NCBI GenBank assembly: GCA_002104935.1
Contig: MCGT01000052.1
Coordinates: 38,501 to 102,500 of the forward strand
Direction of reading: 5' to 3'
DNA length: 64,000 nt
Source of the DNA: Hesseltinella vesiculosa
Lineage: Eukaryota; Mucoromycota; Mucoromycetes; Mucorales; Cunninghamellaceae
How positions within the stretch are numbered: the stretch's first letter is position 1; each line of letters begins with the position of its first letter. Shown here piece after piece: positions 36,194-45,910 of this stretch. Both the position numbers and the translations under genes were made by a program. Under the pieces are notes generated by a model. It saw only the letters and a list, made by a program, of their open reading frames with translations, searched no databases and was not told the DNA's origin.

Positions 36194-37432
36194 TTATTTG
36201 TGCAAAGTGCTGCCCATGTAGGACGAGAGCAAATCATCCGAGGCTTGGAGATGATTCATTTGCTCGTGACTTTCCAGCAGAGCTAGTTTGATTGTGGATT
36301 CAAGGAGCAGAAGCGTCATTGGAAAGGGTACAACATTGGTCTTGCCCAGATCTGTGTTTGGACCCTTGGCTTCGTCTTCGCCGTCCTCACTGGAGGCCTT
36401 GCTAGACGAGGTATCATAGACTTGTAGCGCATACCAATCAAAGTGGTCCAGGTCGTTGCGAGTCACATTCGGATGGTTGGTCTGTTCGACATTCAGGCGA
36501 GGCGTCGAGGGTGGGGAATCGGCTTCTTTTGTGGATTTGCGCAACTTGACAACAAGCACCGGCTGCGACGGCTGGTTGTCGAGGTTAAGCAGCTGGCTAG
36601 CTCGGGTATAATACATGCGGTCGACGCGATCGACAGACCATGTCCAGGATCGGGCCTTGTCTTCCGCCTCATCATGATACAGCCCGTCGTCCCAGTCCTC
36701 CGTCAACACCAGCTGGTAGTCAAACGCTTGGCCAGAGTCCTTTTTAGGACAGTTGGTCACCAACAGGTGAGCCTTGCGAGCTTCTTCTTTCCAGGTGCAG
36801 TCCCAATCGGCAGAGGCTGGCCGGGCATTGGCGGCAAACAGCGAATACAGGGTGACCACAAACGACGGCTGGTCAGAGTGATGCAACAGATGGGATGCCT
36901 GTAGAAGTTTGGACACCAGGACTTGGCCAGCATCGATGCTGCGCAACGATAAATTGAGAAACGGCACAGTGTCGTCCACATACGCCACCAGCTGCTTCAG
37001 CCGCAGCAGTAACATGTCTGCCTGATCAATGTCTTTGGTGTCCTTGACAAAACTATCAATGTGCAGCTGCAAATCTGTACACATCTCAAGGGCTGGCGCC
37101 AGATCCTCATTGCCATTGGACACGCTGTAACTAATCTTATCAATCGCAGGCTGATGTGGAGAACAAGACAAGAAGAAAGGAATGTGAGCAATGAATATCG
37201 GAACCTTTCAGCACTTTGTCACCTTTAGATTCTTGATTTTCAAGTCAAGCTGGCGTTGCAATGCTTCAATCTCTCGGGTAGGTGCTGATTTTGGTTGTTG
37301 CGGGTTGACTTGCTGCACCAAATAAGATGTCACGTTGCGGATGGCTGCATTGGTAGCATGGTTGATGGCAATGCGTGACACTGTCTGCACCGTCGACATG
37401 GCCAGCTTACTAAACAGATCATCCAGCGACAT
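36194..37432 (-). CDS. Ran-binding-like fungal protein
   Basis: Exons 37223-37432 and 36194-37150 give 388 residues. The N-terminus MSLDDLFSKLAMSTVQTVSR with IAINHATNAAIRNVTSYL resembles the fungal RanGTP-binding family (PF05508). The rest is mostly helical and acidic, with DWDDGLYHDEAEDKARSWTW and a helix-rich end (PMTLLLLESTIKLALLESHE). A role in Ran-dependent transport is inferred from the family name only. It is tail-to-tail with RPT3, leaving 93 bp. It borders the repeat island on its 5' side. Confidence 0.72.
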
Positions 37433-38406
37433 TTTTTTACTTTTTTTCTGAACAAAGACGGTGTTGAGCAAGAGGAAAGAAAAGCGTTTTATTCTCAGCT
37501 GGCTTTCGCCAGTCAACTGGTTCACATGAAGTCTGAACCTTTTTTGATTATTCTGCGGAAAAATGCGTAAGGAGTGTGAAAAGAAAATCGAAGACCTTGG
37601 CGAATTTGAAATCTGTTACAACATTGATCCCAGACAACCAATACTTGTTTCAAGACAGATGATCTGTGATAACCGTTCTTTATCCTACCAGCGTTTCTGA
37701 AAATAATCGTCGAACTAGTTAAGTTTTTCTGAGGAATGAGATACTAAAAGCTCTGCATCATACTGTATAGGCGAATTTGATTGTCCATAGCAAAAGTATC
37801 AATTGCGATTTTTTTTATCGATATAATATTTTCAGGTCTTGAGATGCGCCTTAGCTAACGTATAAAACCTCTGGATTGTTGCTTACTAGAATCAAGTCTA
37901 GCCTGATCAGCTAGAGATTCAATTCATATATCGACTTACAGTATTCGAAGTGCTCACAGCTATAAATAGAAGTGAAGTGTAAAAAATGCTTGTCTCTTTC
38001 GTGTCAGCGACAAGAAGAAATATGAAGCCGAGGGAGATCCACTGTCCGAAGACTTGTTATTGGACAAGTGCACGCGCCTAGTTGACCTTTTTTTTTTCAT
38101 TTTTACCCAGTTTCTTTTGTTCCAATTTTCGAAGTAAAAATAAACATAGAAAGATTCTAATTGAATTACTTGCTGTGCTTATTACCAAATTTTACACAAC
38201 CATATCATATATGTCCTTGGTTGACATAAATTTCATGTCATGAATACTGGGATTATGAACTGCAGCACTTGGACTTCAGTTTCTACGAAAGAATTGAGAA
38301 TCAACTTATCTTCAATTAAAAAATATGGCAAACGTTGCTTACGGAATTCAACCTTTTTTGAGTTGTTGTTTGACACTTCATTGAGGCACACGTATGAGCG
38401 ATATGT
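37433..38406. other. AT-rich intergenic region at the left edge of the repeat island
   Basis: Nearly 1 kb of unique-looking, AT-rich sequence with no supported gene. It lacks the repeats that follow. The repeats begin abruptly near 38407 with the ACACCAGCC block. Confidence 0.55.
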
Positions 38407-38668
38407 TGACACCAGCCGTCAGCCAAGGTTCGAGTGCGTCCTTGCGTTTGACGCTGGTGTCGTTACGGCATCGTGATATTAATGATATATGACTCGTGAG
38501 TGAGGCTTTTCATGTACCTTTTCCCAGATCGTTTGAAGTCGCTGATGCTTGGATGGTAAAGACAAAAAGTAGTAGTATCGGTGCCATTGGGAAAAGGCAA
38601 ACTAAAAAAAAAAAAAAATTGTAAGCTTTTTATTCGCTGACCGCATAGCTGACCCTTGACTGGATGGT

Positions 38669-39888
38669 GGCCAAGCTTAGAATCGTAAAAACATCGACTT
38701 TTTGATCTAGGAGAGCTAATGACTTTTCTTTGAAACCCCAAATAGAAGATATATTTTGTAGGTGACAGCCTGATCTTCAGAAGGATTGAATAACTATTGC
38801 AAACTTTCACCCAGGATGACGGGTGAAAGGAGCATTTCCCGATTTGGAAGAAAAAAGTCAATACAAAAAATGGCAGGGTGTGTGAATGACGAGAGGTAAA
38901 CGGATTGTATGGCAGGTCTACGCAGAGGCAGGGTCAATGAGAAAATTCATAGTTTACGAGAGTTGTACAATGACTGGTTAAGGAGATATGGGTAGGAAAG
39001 TGTGTGGGCTTGCAAGCGGAGGAAAATCAGATGAAGTTGGTCAGAGAAGGCGTGTGCCAGAGTTTGTGCGCAAGTGATCCTTGGCAAATGGAAGTGAATA
39101 CTGCGTGGTTGCCACCGCGAACAATGGCACAGTGTCTGTTGATGATATCATCACTGCTGAGGAAAAAAAAAAGAGGTAGGTAAAAACGTCCTGGTTATTT
39201 TTTTTTTTTACACGGTGTCGCAGTCTGGTGGTAATCATTTGCACTGGAAACAAGCGTGATGGCTTGGCACATGCATCTCATCTTCGACCAAATGGATGGA
39301 ACGTTTTTATGCAGCTTTGACACCAAAAGTCGCGCAGCTCGTCAACGACAGGATCATGGCGATTCCAAGACAAAGCGAGAGGGGTGGTCGTAAATCAGAT
39401 AATCATCTGTCGCTGTAGACTTGGCAATGTTATCGTTGCCCATATCATCAAGCTTTAGCGAAACAAGAAGCACAGAAAGTTTGCATACAAACTCTGGCAC
39501 ATGCCTTCTCTGACCAACTTCTTCTGATTTTCCTCCGCTTGCAAGCCCACACACTTTCCTACCCATATCTCCTTAACCAGTCATTGTACAACTCTCGTAA
39601 ACTATGAATTTTCTCATTGACCCTGCCTCTGCGTAGACCTGCCATACAATCCGTTTACCTCTCGTCATTCACACACCCTGCCATTTTTTGTATTGACTTT
39701 TTTCTTCCAAATCGGGAAATGCTCCTTTCACCCGTCGTCCTGGGTGAAAGTTTGCAATAGTTATTCAATCCTTCTGAAAATCAGACTGTCACCTACAAAA
39801 TATATCTTCTATTTGGGGTTTCAAAGAAAAGTCATTAGCTCTCCTAGATCAAAAAGTCGATGTTTTTACGATTCTAGGCTTGGCCACC
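38669..39888. repeat. Inverted-arm element, copy 1 (interior flipped)
   Basis: Left arm about 38669-39070 and right arm about 39486-39888 are near-identical reverse complements of roughly 400 bp around an interior of about 415 bp. The flanks match copy 2 in direct orientation, yet the interior runs in the opposite direction. Each arm also holds a small palindrome, CTTTCACCC and GGGTGAAAG separated by 8 bp. A 70-codon frame (starting MGRKVCGLASGG) spans arm and interior on the minus strand. Confidence 0.85.
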
Positions 39889-40257
39889 TGGTCAAAGGCT
39901 CTAGTAAGCGGCCCGCCAATAAAAAACTTGCCCACAGCTTTTTTTTTTTCGCCTTCTTTTTCTCGCAGCTCCTTGAACATTGGTCTCCAAGGTCTCGCTC
40001 CAAGGGCATTCGACAGGGATTCAAGAGCTAGGTCTAGCGATTACAACAATGCATGGCGTCATATTGATTTTTGAAAATAGATTTTTAATAAACTAGCAGC
40101 AGCACATTTAAGATTCCTTGAAGCAACATGCTGGTGAAAGTAAGCTGGGTTTAAGGCCTGAATTGTAAGCACAGGCACGATGCTCTGTTTTCTATGTGAT
40201 GGAGAGTAGGAGATTAGACCCTTGACTTGTCAACGAAGACGCAATTATGCATAAGTC

Positions 40258-40445
40258 GACACCAGCCTTCAACCAAGGTTCGAGTGCGTCCTTGCGATTG
40301 ACGCTGGTGTCGTTGCGGCATCGTGAAAGTAATGAGACATGATTCGTGAGTGAGGCTTTTCATGCACCTTTTCACAGATCATTGGAAGTCGCTGGTGGTT
40401 GGATGACAAAGACAAAAAGCAGTACAATCGGTGCCAATGGGAAAA
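40258..40445 (+). repeat. Terminal block (hairpin-containing), shared by tandem copies
   Basis: Begins CGACACCAGC and, about 45 bp on, has GCTGGTGTCG, a perfect 10-bp inverted pair with an inner CCTT/AAGG stem. Further copies lie at 38407, 42118, 50316 (same strand) and about 48165-48360 (opposite strand). Copies at 38407, 40258 and 42118 are spaced 1851 and 1860 bp, defining a direct tandem of the whole unit. On the opposite strand four copies keep an open frame ending in LLLSIT; this copy has a 2-bp shift in it. Confidence 0.75.
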
Positions 40446-40526
40446 GACAAACCAAAAAAAAAAAAAAAAAAATTGCAAGCTTTTTATTCGCTGACCGCTT
40501 AGCTGACCCTTGCTTGACAGGATGGT

Positions 40527-41747
40527 GGTCAAGCTTAGAATCGTAAAAACATCGACTTTTTGATCTAGGAGAGCTAATGACTTTTCTTTGAAACCCCAAA
40601 TAGAAGATATATTTTGTAGGTGACAGCCTGATTTTCAGAAGGATTGAATAACTATCGCAAACTTTCACCCAGGACGACGGGTGAAAGGAGCATTTCCCGA
40701 TTTGGAAGAAAAAAGTCAATACAAAAAATGGCAGGGTGTGTGAATGACGAGAGGTAAACGGATTGTATGACTGCTCGGCGTAGAGGCAGGGTCAATGAGA
40801 AAGTTCATAGTTTACGAGAGTTGTACAATGACAGGTTGAGGAGATATGGCTAGGAAAGTGTGTGGGCTTGTAAGCGGAGGAAAATCAGAAGAAGTTGGTC
40901 AGAGAAGGCATGTGCCAGAGTTTGTATGCAAACTTTCTGTGCTTCTTGTTTCGCTAAAGCTTGATGATATGGGCAACGATAACATTGCCAAGTCTACAGC
41001 GACAGATGGTTATCTGATTTACGACCACCCCTCTCGCTTTGTCTTGGAATCGTCATGATCCTGTCGTTGACGAGCTGCGCGACTTTTGGTGTCAAAGCTG
41101 CATAAAAACGTTCCATCCATTTGGTCGAAGATGAGATGCATGTGCCAAGCCATCACGCTTGTTTCCAGTGCAAATGATTGCCACCAGACTGCGACACCGT
41201 GTAAAAAAAAAAAAAAAACCAGGACGTTTTTACCTACCTCTTTTTTTTTTCCTCAGCAGTGATGATATAATCAACAGACAATGTGCCATTGTTCGCGGTG
41301 GCAACCACGCAGTATTCACTTCCATTTGCCAAGGATCACTTGCGCACAAACTCTGGCACACGCCTTCTCTGACCAACCTCTTCTGATTTTCCTCCGCTTA
41401 CAAGCCCACACACTTTCCTAGCCATATCTCCTCAACCTGTCATTGTACAACTCTCGTAAACTATGAACTTTCTCATTGACCCTGCCTCTATGTCGAACAG
41501 TCGTACAATCCGTTTACCTCTCGTCATTCGCCCAGTCTGCCATTTTTTGTATTGACTTTTTTCTTCCAAATCGGGAAATGCTCCTTTCACCCGTCGTCAT
41601 GGGTGAAAGTTTGCAATAGTTATTCAATCCTTCTGAAAATCAGGCTGTCACCTACAAAATATATCTTCTATTTGGGGTTTCAAAGAAAAGTCATTAGCTC
41701 TCCTAGATCAAAAAGTCGATGTTTTTACGATTCTAGGCTTGGCCACC
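40527..41747. repeat. Inverted-arm element, copy 2
   Basis: Arms about 40527-40925 and 41345-41747 surround an interior of about 420 bp. It matches copy 1 except for interior orientation and small changes. The 70-codon frame (MARKVCGLVSGG) is on the plus strand at 40846-41058. The interior has an A run of 16 and a T run near 41240. Confidence 0.85.
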
Positions 41748-42645
41748 TGGTCAAAGGCTCTAGTAAGCGGTCCGCCAATAAAAATACCTGCCCAGCAGTT
41801 TTTTTTTTTTTTGCTTCTTTTTCTCACAGCTCCTCGAACATTGGTCTCCAAGGTCTCGCTCCAAGGGCATTCGACAGGGATTCAAGAGCTAGGTCTAGCG
41901 ATTACAACAATGCATGGCGTCATATTGATTTTTGAAAATAGATTTTTAATAAACTAGCAGCAGCACATTAAGATTCCTTGAAGCAACATGCTGGTGAAAA
42001 TAAGCTAGGCTTAGGGGTTGAATTGTAAGCACAGGCACGATGCTCTATTTTCTATGTGATGGAGAGTAGGAGGTTAGACCCTTGACTTGCCAACGAAGAC
42101 GCAATTATGCATAAGTCGACACCAGCCTTCAACCAAGGTTCGAGTGCGTCCTCGATTGACGCTGGTGTCGTTACGGCTTCGTGAAAGTAATGAGACATGA
42201 CTCGTAAGTGAGGCTTTTCATGTACCTTTTTACAGATCATTGGAAGTCGCTGGTGATTGGATGACAAAGACAAAAAGCAGTAGATGAGGAGCCCATGGGA
42301 AAAGACAAGACCCATATAAAAAAGAAAAAAGAAAGCAACTGAGCGGAAATTGAATATGGGACTCCCAAATTTCGTAAAAAAAAAAAGTAAAATAAAATAA
42401 AAAAAAGCAACCACTACACAGCACTTTTGGGTGATCAGATCAATGTGAAATTATGCAAAAGTACCCAAACCAATGAATGATGATGATCTTGAATAATCCA
42501 CGTCGATTGAAGAAGATCGATCAGCCAACTTTTGTTCACTTTCGTTTTGACATCTCCGATCCACCCGCTAAAAAAATGAAAAAATCGGCCATTTTCATCA
42601 GGGAACCTCCATGCTATTACAAAACATGCACTTAAAATGACTTTG
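41345..42645. repeat. Left arm of the large inverted repeat enclosing the nuclease segment
   Basis: Reverse complement of about 47765-49123. Includes the right 400-bp arm of copy 2, its right flank, the terminal block and most of the MITE-like block. Differences are mainly short indels in A/T runs. The arm ends inward near the block containing GCTATTACAAAACATGCACT. Confidence 0.8.
42118..42300 (+). repeat. Terminal block, copy at the right of element 2
   Basis: Same hairpin pair CGACACCAGC ... GCTGGTGTCG as the other copies. The minus-strand frame here (part of 42052-42414) reads HYFHEAVTTPASIEDALEPW and ends LLLSIT, the same as in the copies at 48.2-48.4 and 50.25-50.4 kb. Confidence 0.75.
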
Positions 42646-42778
42646 CTTAAAAGTTGGCTGGGCGATCTTCACCAATCGACCTGATTTTTTCAGCACCATT
42701 ATCCTTTGTGTTTTTACGCAGTTATGCAAAATTTTATTTCAATCCAATTACTCAAAAGTGCTGTACACTGCTTCTTTT
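42405..42778. repeat. MITE-like element with imperfect terminal inverted repeats
   Basis: About 375 bp. Its ends are imperfect inverted repeats of roughly 135 bp: the left end begins AGCAACCACTACACAGCACT and the right end, read inverted, gives a similar GTGTACAGCACTTTTGAGT. Inner edges of both repeats carry the GGCTGGGCGATCTTCACCAA type motif (left copy GATCAGCCAACTTTT). No coding capacity. It appears to be the parent family of the dispersed fragments near 9.6, 10.1, 24.7 and 46.9 kb. Confidence 0.65.
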
Positions 42779-43874
42779 TTTTATGCGCTTTGAAAAAATA
42801 ATTTGGATTGCCATATTCAGATTCAGTCTCCGCAGTGCACCCTTCGATTCCTGCTGCTGGTGCAACAGAGAAATTGGTGGATGGTCATGGATAAGAGAAA
42901 AAAAAAAAGGCCAGCCTGGTTCCAATTGAAAAAGCAGGTCAAAAACGAGAAGAACGGCAAAAAAAAGTACCACAATTGTGCCAAACTCGGATCGTTTGGC
43001 TGAGGTTTTGGCCGTGCTTTTTTCTTGCTGAAGGCTACAAAGCGATCTCGTTGAAGCTTCATTGTATGTGCACATTTTTTTTTTTTCGTCTCAGTAGAGT
43101 ATCGAAAATCTGATATCCGCCAAACCATTCATATTCTTCATAAATCAATGATTAAAATCACAAGCCTCGCTGACACAATGTCAGCGAGCTAGGGCTAAAC
43201 AACCCTCATGATATAAAAATAAGTATGCTTACGACCTGCTACGTTTTGGCGCAATGTCTAGTTCAAAATTTAAATTCTCCCGGTAAACGCGTGGCGGCTC
43301 CCTTCAACACATTGTGCACATGTGTTGTAACCCACATGTTTTAAGGTATATGTGTCTCTACTAAATTTACCGTATACAGAAATGAAAGGTTGCCGTCTAC
43401 CAGCGCCACCAACTTGACCAAAAGATTGAAAAAAGCATTAGCAGGCAGGGATACGAGGGAAATAAACGACAGCAGTGAAAGACGGTGAGAGTTTACTAGT
43501 CGTGACAAATGTTCCACCACATACTGGTGTGTTGGACAAGGGCAATGGGAATGAAAGGTTGCCATGACAACCAACAAAGACCCAATTTGGAAGATGAGTG
43601 GGAGACCCAAAAAAATAAAATATAATTATTACATAACCACCGATCGGCTTCAAACTTTGTATGTTCATAGTAGACGATGAGGGATGACTACGGTCAAAAT
43701 CTTGGCCTTGATGGATCACTCAATGGCGAGTTGGGACGTGATGCCTTCCCGCCCTTTTTTTTTTTTTTTAATATCCTTCCACGGGCAGCGATCATGATCA
43801 TGGTCTCAGAAAAAATGCTTCATAGGGCTAGAGAATGTTTTTATTGTATGGTATAATATGATGATCATGCTTGG
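42779..43874. other. Unique segment inside the inverted arms, left part
   Basis: About 1.1 kb with no supported gene. It includes a perfect small hairpin (43166-43188). Open frames up to 107 codons have no recognisable features. The 3' end of the nuclease gene follows. Confidence 0.5.
43166..43188. other. Perfect 10-bp hairpin with 3-nt loop
   Basis: CTCGCTGACA, loop CAA, TGTCAGCGAG. It lies about 690 bp downstream of the nuclease stop codon and outside any gene. Confidence 0.7.
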
Positions 43875-45040
43875 CTATTGGTTTTTTTGAGATGCGAGAG
43901 ACTTGTGATACATTGCTTTAAGACTTTTGCTGTTTGCATACGAAGTAAAATGACCTTCCCTGAGCCCTTCTTCAAAACACTTTGCCCAGTTCATACGAAC
44001 ACCAAGGTTTTTGCGGTTGGTGACAAAGCGGTGCGCCCAGTCCAAGTCTGTGGTCGAGGAAGATGGAAGTGCAGGCGAGGAAGAGGAAGATGGAGGTGCA
44101 GGCGAGGAAGACAGCGAGGACCCTTGATCTTGATATTTGGTATAGAATGCACTTGCATATTTGGCTCCATCTGCTGCATATTGTTTGATACAGGCAATAT
44201 CTACTTCATCTTGTTCAGTTGCACTGATGATTTTCTCGAATTGCCTGGTTGAGTATGATGTGGTCTTCAGAAGTGCATCGACCGTTTCTTCCTCCTTGGT
44301 GACTTGGTTGTCAAAGGCTTCCTTTGCAACTTCATAAAGTGCCATGATCGTGGGGTCGTCGTGAAGATCAAGCTCCATCAGAGACGCTTTTTGTTCAAAG
44401 AAGACATGAGCCAGCGCAGCCAAAGGGGGGAGAGGAGTGATTGTCAAAGATTCTTCGATAGTTGTAGCATCCATGATAAAATTCATCTTTGCCCAACCGT
44501 CACAAGCCGAGTTCTTCAGGAATGGTGCAGCTGCAGAGGTGATAAACTTGTTCATCACCTGCAGCGGAACAGGGTGGATGGCAAACGTCAAAACAATAGG
44601 ATCAACGCCGTACTCATCATACAAATGGCTTGCATATTTGACCAAGCGATGCAAAAACTTGTCGTCAACTTTGTTTTGCACTTCAACAAGGATGGGCGGG
44701 AACGCTGTGCTTGCTTTCGTTGGCAGGCTATAGACCATGTCTGCTTGCTTGCCATCGATCCATCCCGTTGGTCGACTGATATACTTGTTTACAGCATGTG
44801 GTCCTATATAATGTAGGAGTTCAATTTACGGCTGCGGCTGTAATCAAAGCTTCAACTTACCAACAAGTGTCATGGCGATGTCATTTATGATTTGGGGATG
44901 CTTCAACATTTCTTTCGACATTTTATCCGTACCAGGGCGATCTTTAAAGGGTAAAACAAGTAGATGCAAAGAATCTGCTACAAGTTAAAAAATACAGGTT
45001 TGATGAGGAAAAAAAAAAAAAAAAATAGCCGCCTACCCAT
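43875..45040 (-). CDS. Rpn-like PD-(D/E)XK nuclease / putative transposase-family protein
   Basis: Three exons on the minus strand (45037-45040, 44862-44978, 43875-44803) splice in phase to 349 residues. The core resembles Rpn-type recombination-promoting nucleases (PD-(D/E)XK superfamily): an N-terminal helix region (MLKHPQIINDIAMTLV), then GWIDGKQADMVYSL with Asp62, then PILVEVQNKVDDKFLHRL with Glu81 and Gln83 (the ExQ form of ExK), then a helix and VDPIVLTFAIHPV. The second half is helical and acidic, has a Ser/Pro-repeat linker (about residues 258-285), and ends in a basic tail. Bacterial Rpn proteins cut DNA and raise recombination; activity here is inferred. The first exon is just ATGG; the next acceptor restores the frame exactly. 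A 32-bp minisatellite begins about 12 bp upstream of the ATG. The whole gene sits between large inverted arms, with a broken copy 2 kb away. I cannot tell whether it is transcribed. Confidence 0.75.
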
Positions 45041-45051
45041 TTCTGAAACAA

Positions 45052-45725
45052 ACAAAAGTTAACGATAGGTACCGGAAGCGAAAACAAAAGTTAACGATAG
45101 TTACCGGAAGCGAAAACAAAAGTTAACGATAGTTACCGGAAGCGAAGAAGAAAGTTAACGATAGGTACCGGAAGCGAAGAAGAAAGTTAACGATAGGTAC
45201 CGGAAGCGAAGAAAAAAGTTAACGATAGGTACCGGAAGCGAAGAAGAAAGTTAACGATAGGTACCGGAAGCGAAGAAGAAAGTTAACGATAGGTACCGGA
45301 AGCGAAGAAGAAAGTTAACGATAGGTACCGGAAGCGAAGAAGAAAGTTAACGATAGGTACCGGAAGCGAAGAAGAAAGTTAACGATAGTTACCGGAAGCG
45401 AGGAAGAAAGTTAACGATAGTTACCGGAAGCGAGGAAGAAAGTTAACGATAGTTACCGGAAGCGAAGAAAAAAGTTAACGATAGGTACCGGAAGCGAAGA
45501 AGAAAGTTAACGATAGGTACCGGAAGCGAAGAAGAAAGTTAACGATAGTTACCGGAAGCGAAGAAGAAAGTTAACGATAGTTACCGGAAGCGAAGAAAAA
45601 AGTTAACGATAGGTACCGGAAGCGAAGAAGAAAGTTAACGATAGGTACCGGAAGCGAAGAAGAAAGTTAACGATAGTTACCGGAAGCGAAGAAAAAAGTT
45701 AACGATAGTTACCGATAGATAACGA
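45052..45725. repeat. 32-bp minisatellite, about 21 copies
   Basis: Unit AGTTAACGATAGGTACCGGA followed by AGCGAAGAAGAA (32 bp). About 21 tandem copies with almost no length change. Variation is confined to GGTACC versus GTTACC in the middle and to the purine run (AAGAAGAA, AAGAAAAA, AGGAAGAA, AAAACAAA). It starts about 12 bp upstream of the nuclease ATG, so it occupies that gene's 5' leader or promoter. Confidence 0.92.
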
Positions 45726-45910
45726 TAGGCGCCGATAGATAACGATAGATAACGGTAGGTGCCGATATTTACCGATAGATGACGATAGATAACGATAGGT
45801 ACCGATAGTTACCAATAGATGAAGATAGATAACGATAGGTGCCGATACTTACCGATAGATGACGATAGATAATGATAGGTGCCGATAGTTACCGATTCTT
45901 ATCGGAAGTT
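45715..45910. repeat. Degenerate GATA-rich tail of the minisatellite
   Basis: Shorter, irregular units built of GATAGATAACGATAGGTGCC and GATAGTTACC variants follow the regular array for about 190 bp, then stop at TTATCGGAAGTTGCC. The GATAG(G/T)TACC core is shared with the 32-bp unit, so this is probably the older or parental form. Confidence 0.75.

Noticed and set aside
38463..38861. Repeated frame starting MTFFFQIGKCSFHP as a conserved protein
   Set aside because: It follows the inverted arm in both orientations, and its C-terminus differs among copies wherever the flank changes, so it is likely a by-product of the arm sequence.
40275..40295. B-box-like GGTTCGAGTGC in the terminal block, suggesting a tRNA-derived SINE
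   Set aside because: No A box at the right distance and no poly(A) tail; the match is partial and lies inside the cruciform loop.
45052..45725. CRISPR-like array
   Set aside because: Units are directly adjacent with no unique spacers, the genome is eukaryotic, and no Cas genes are present. It is a minisatellite.
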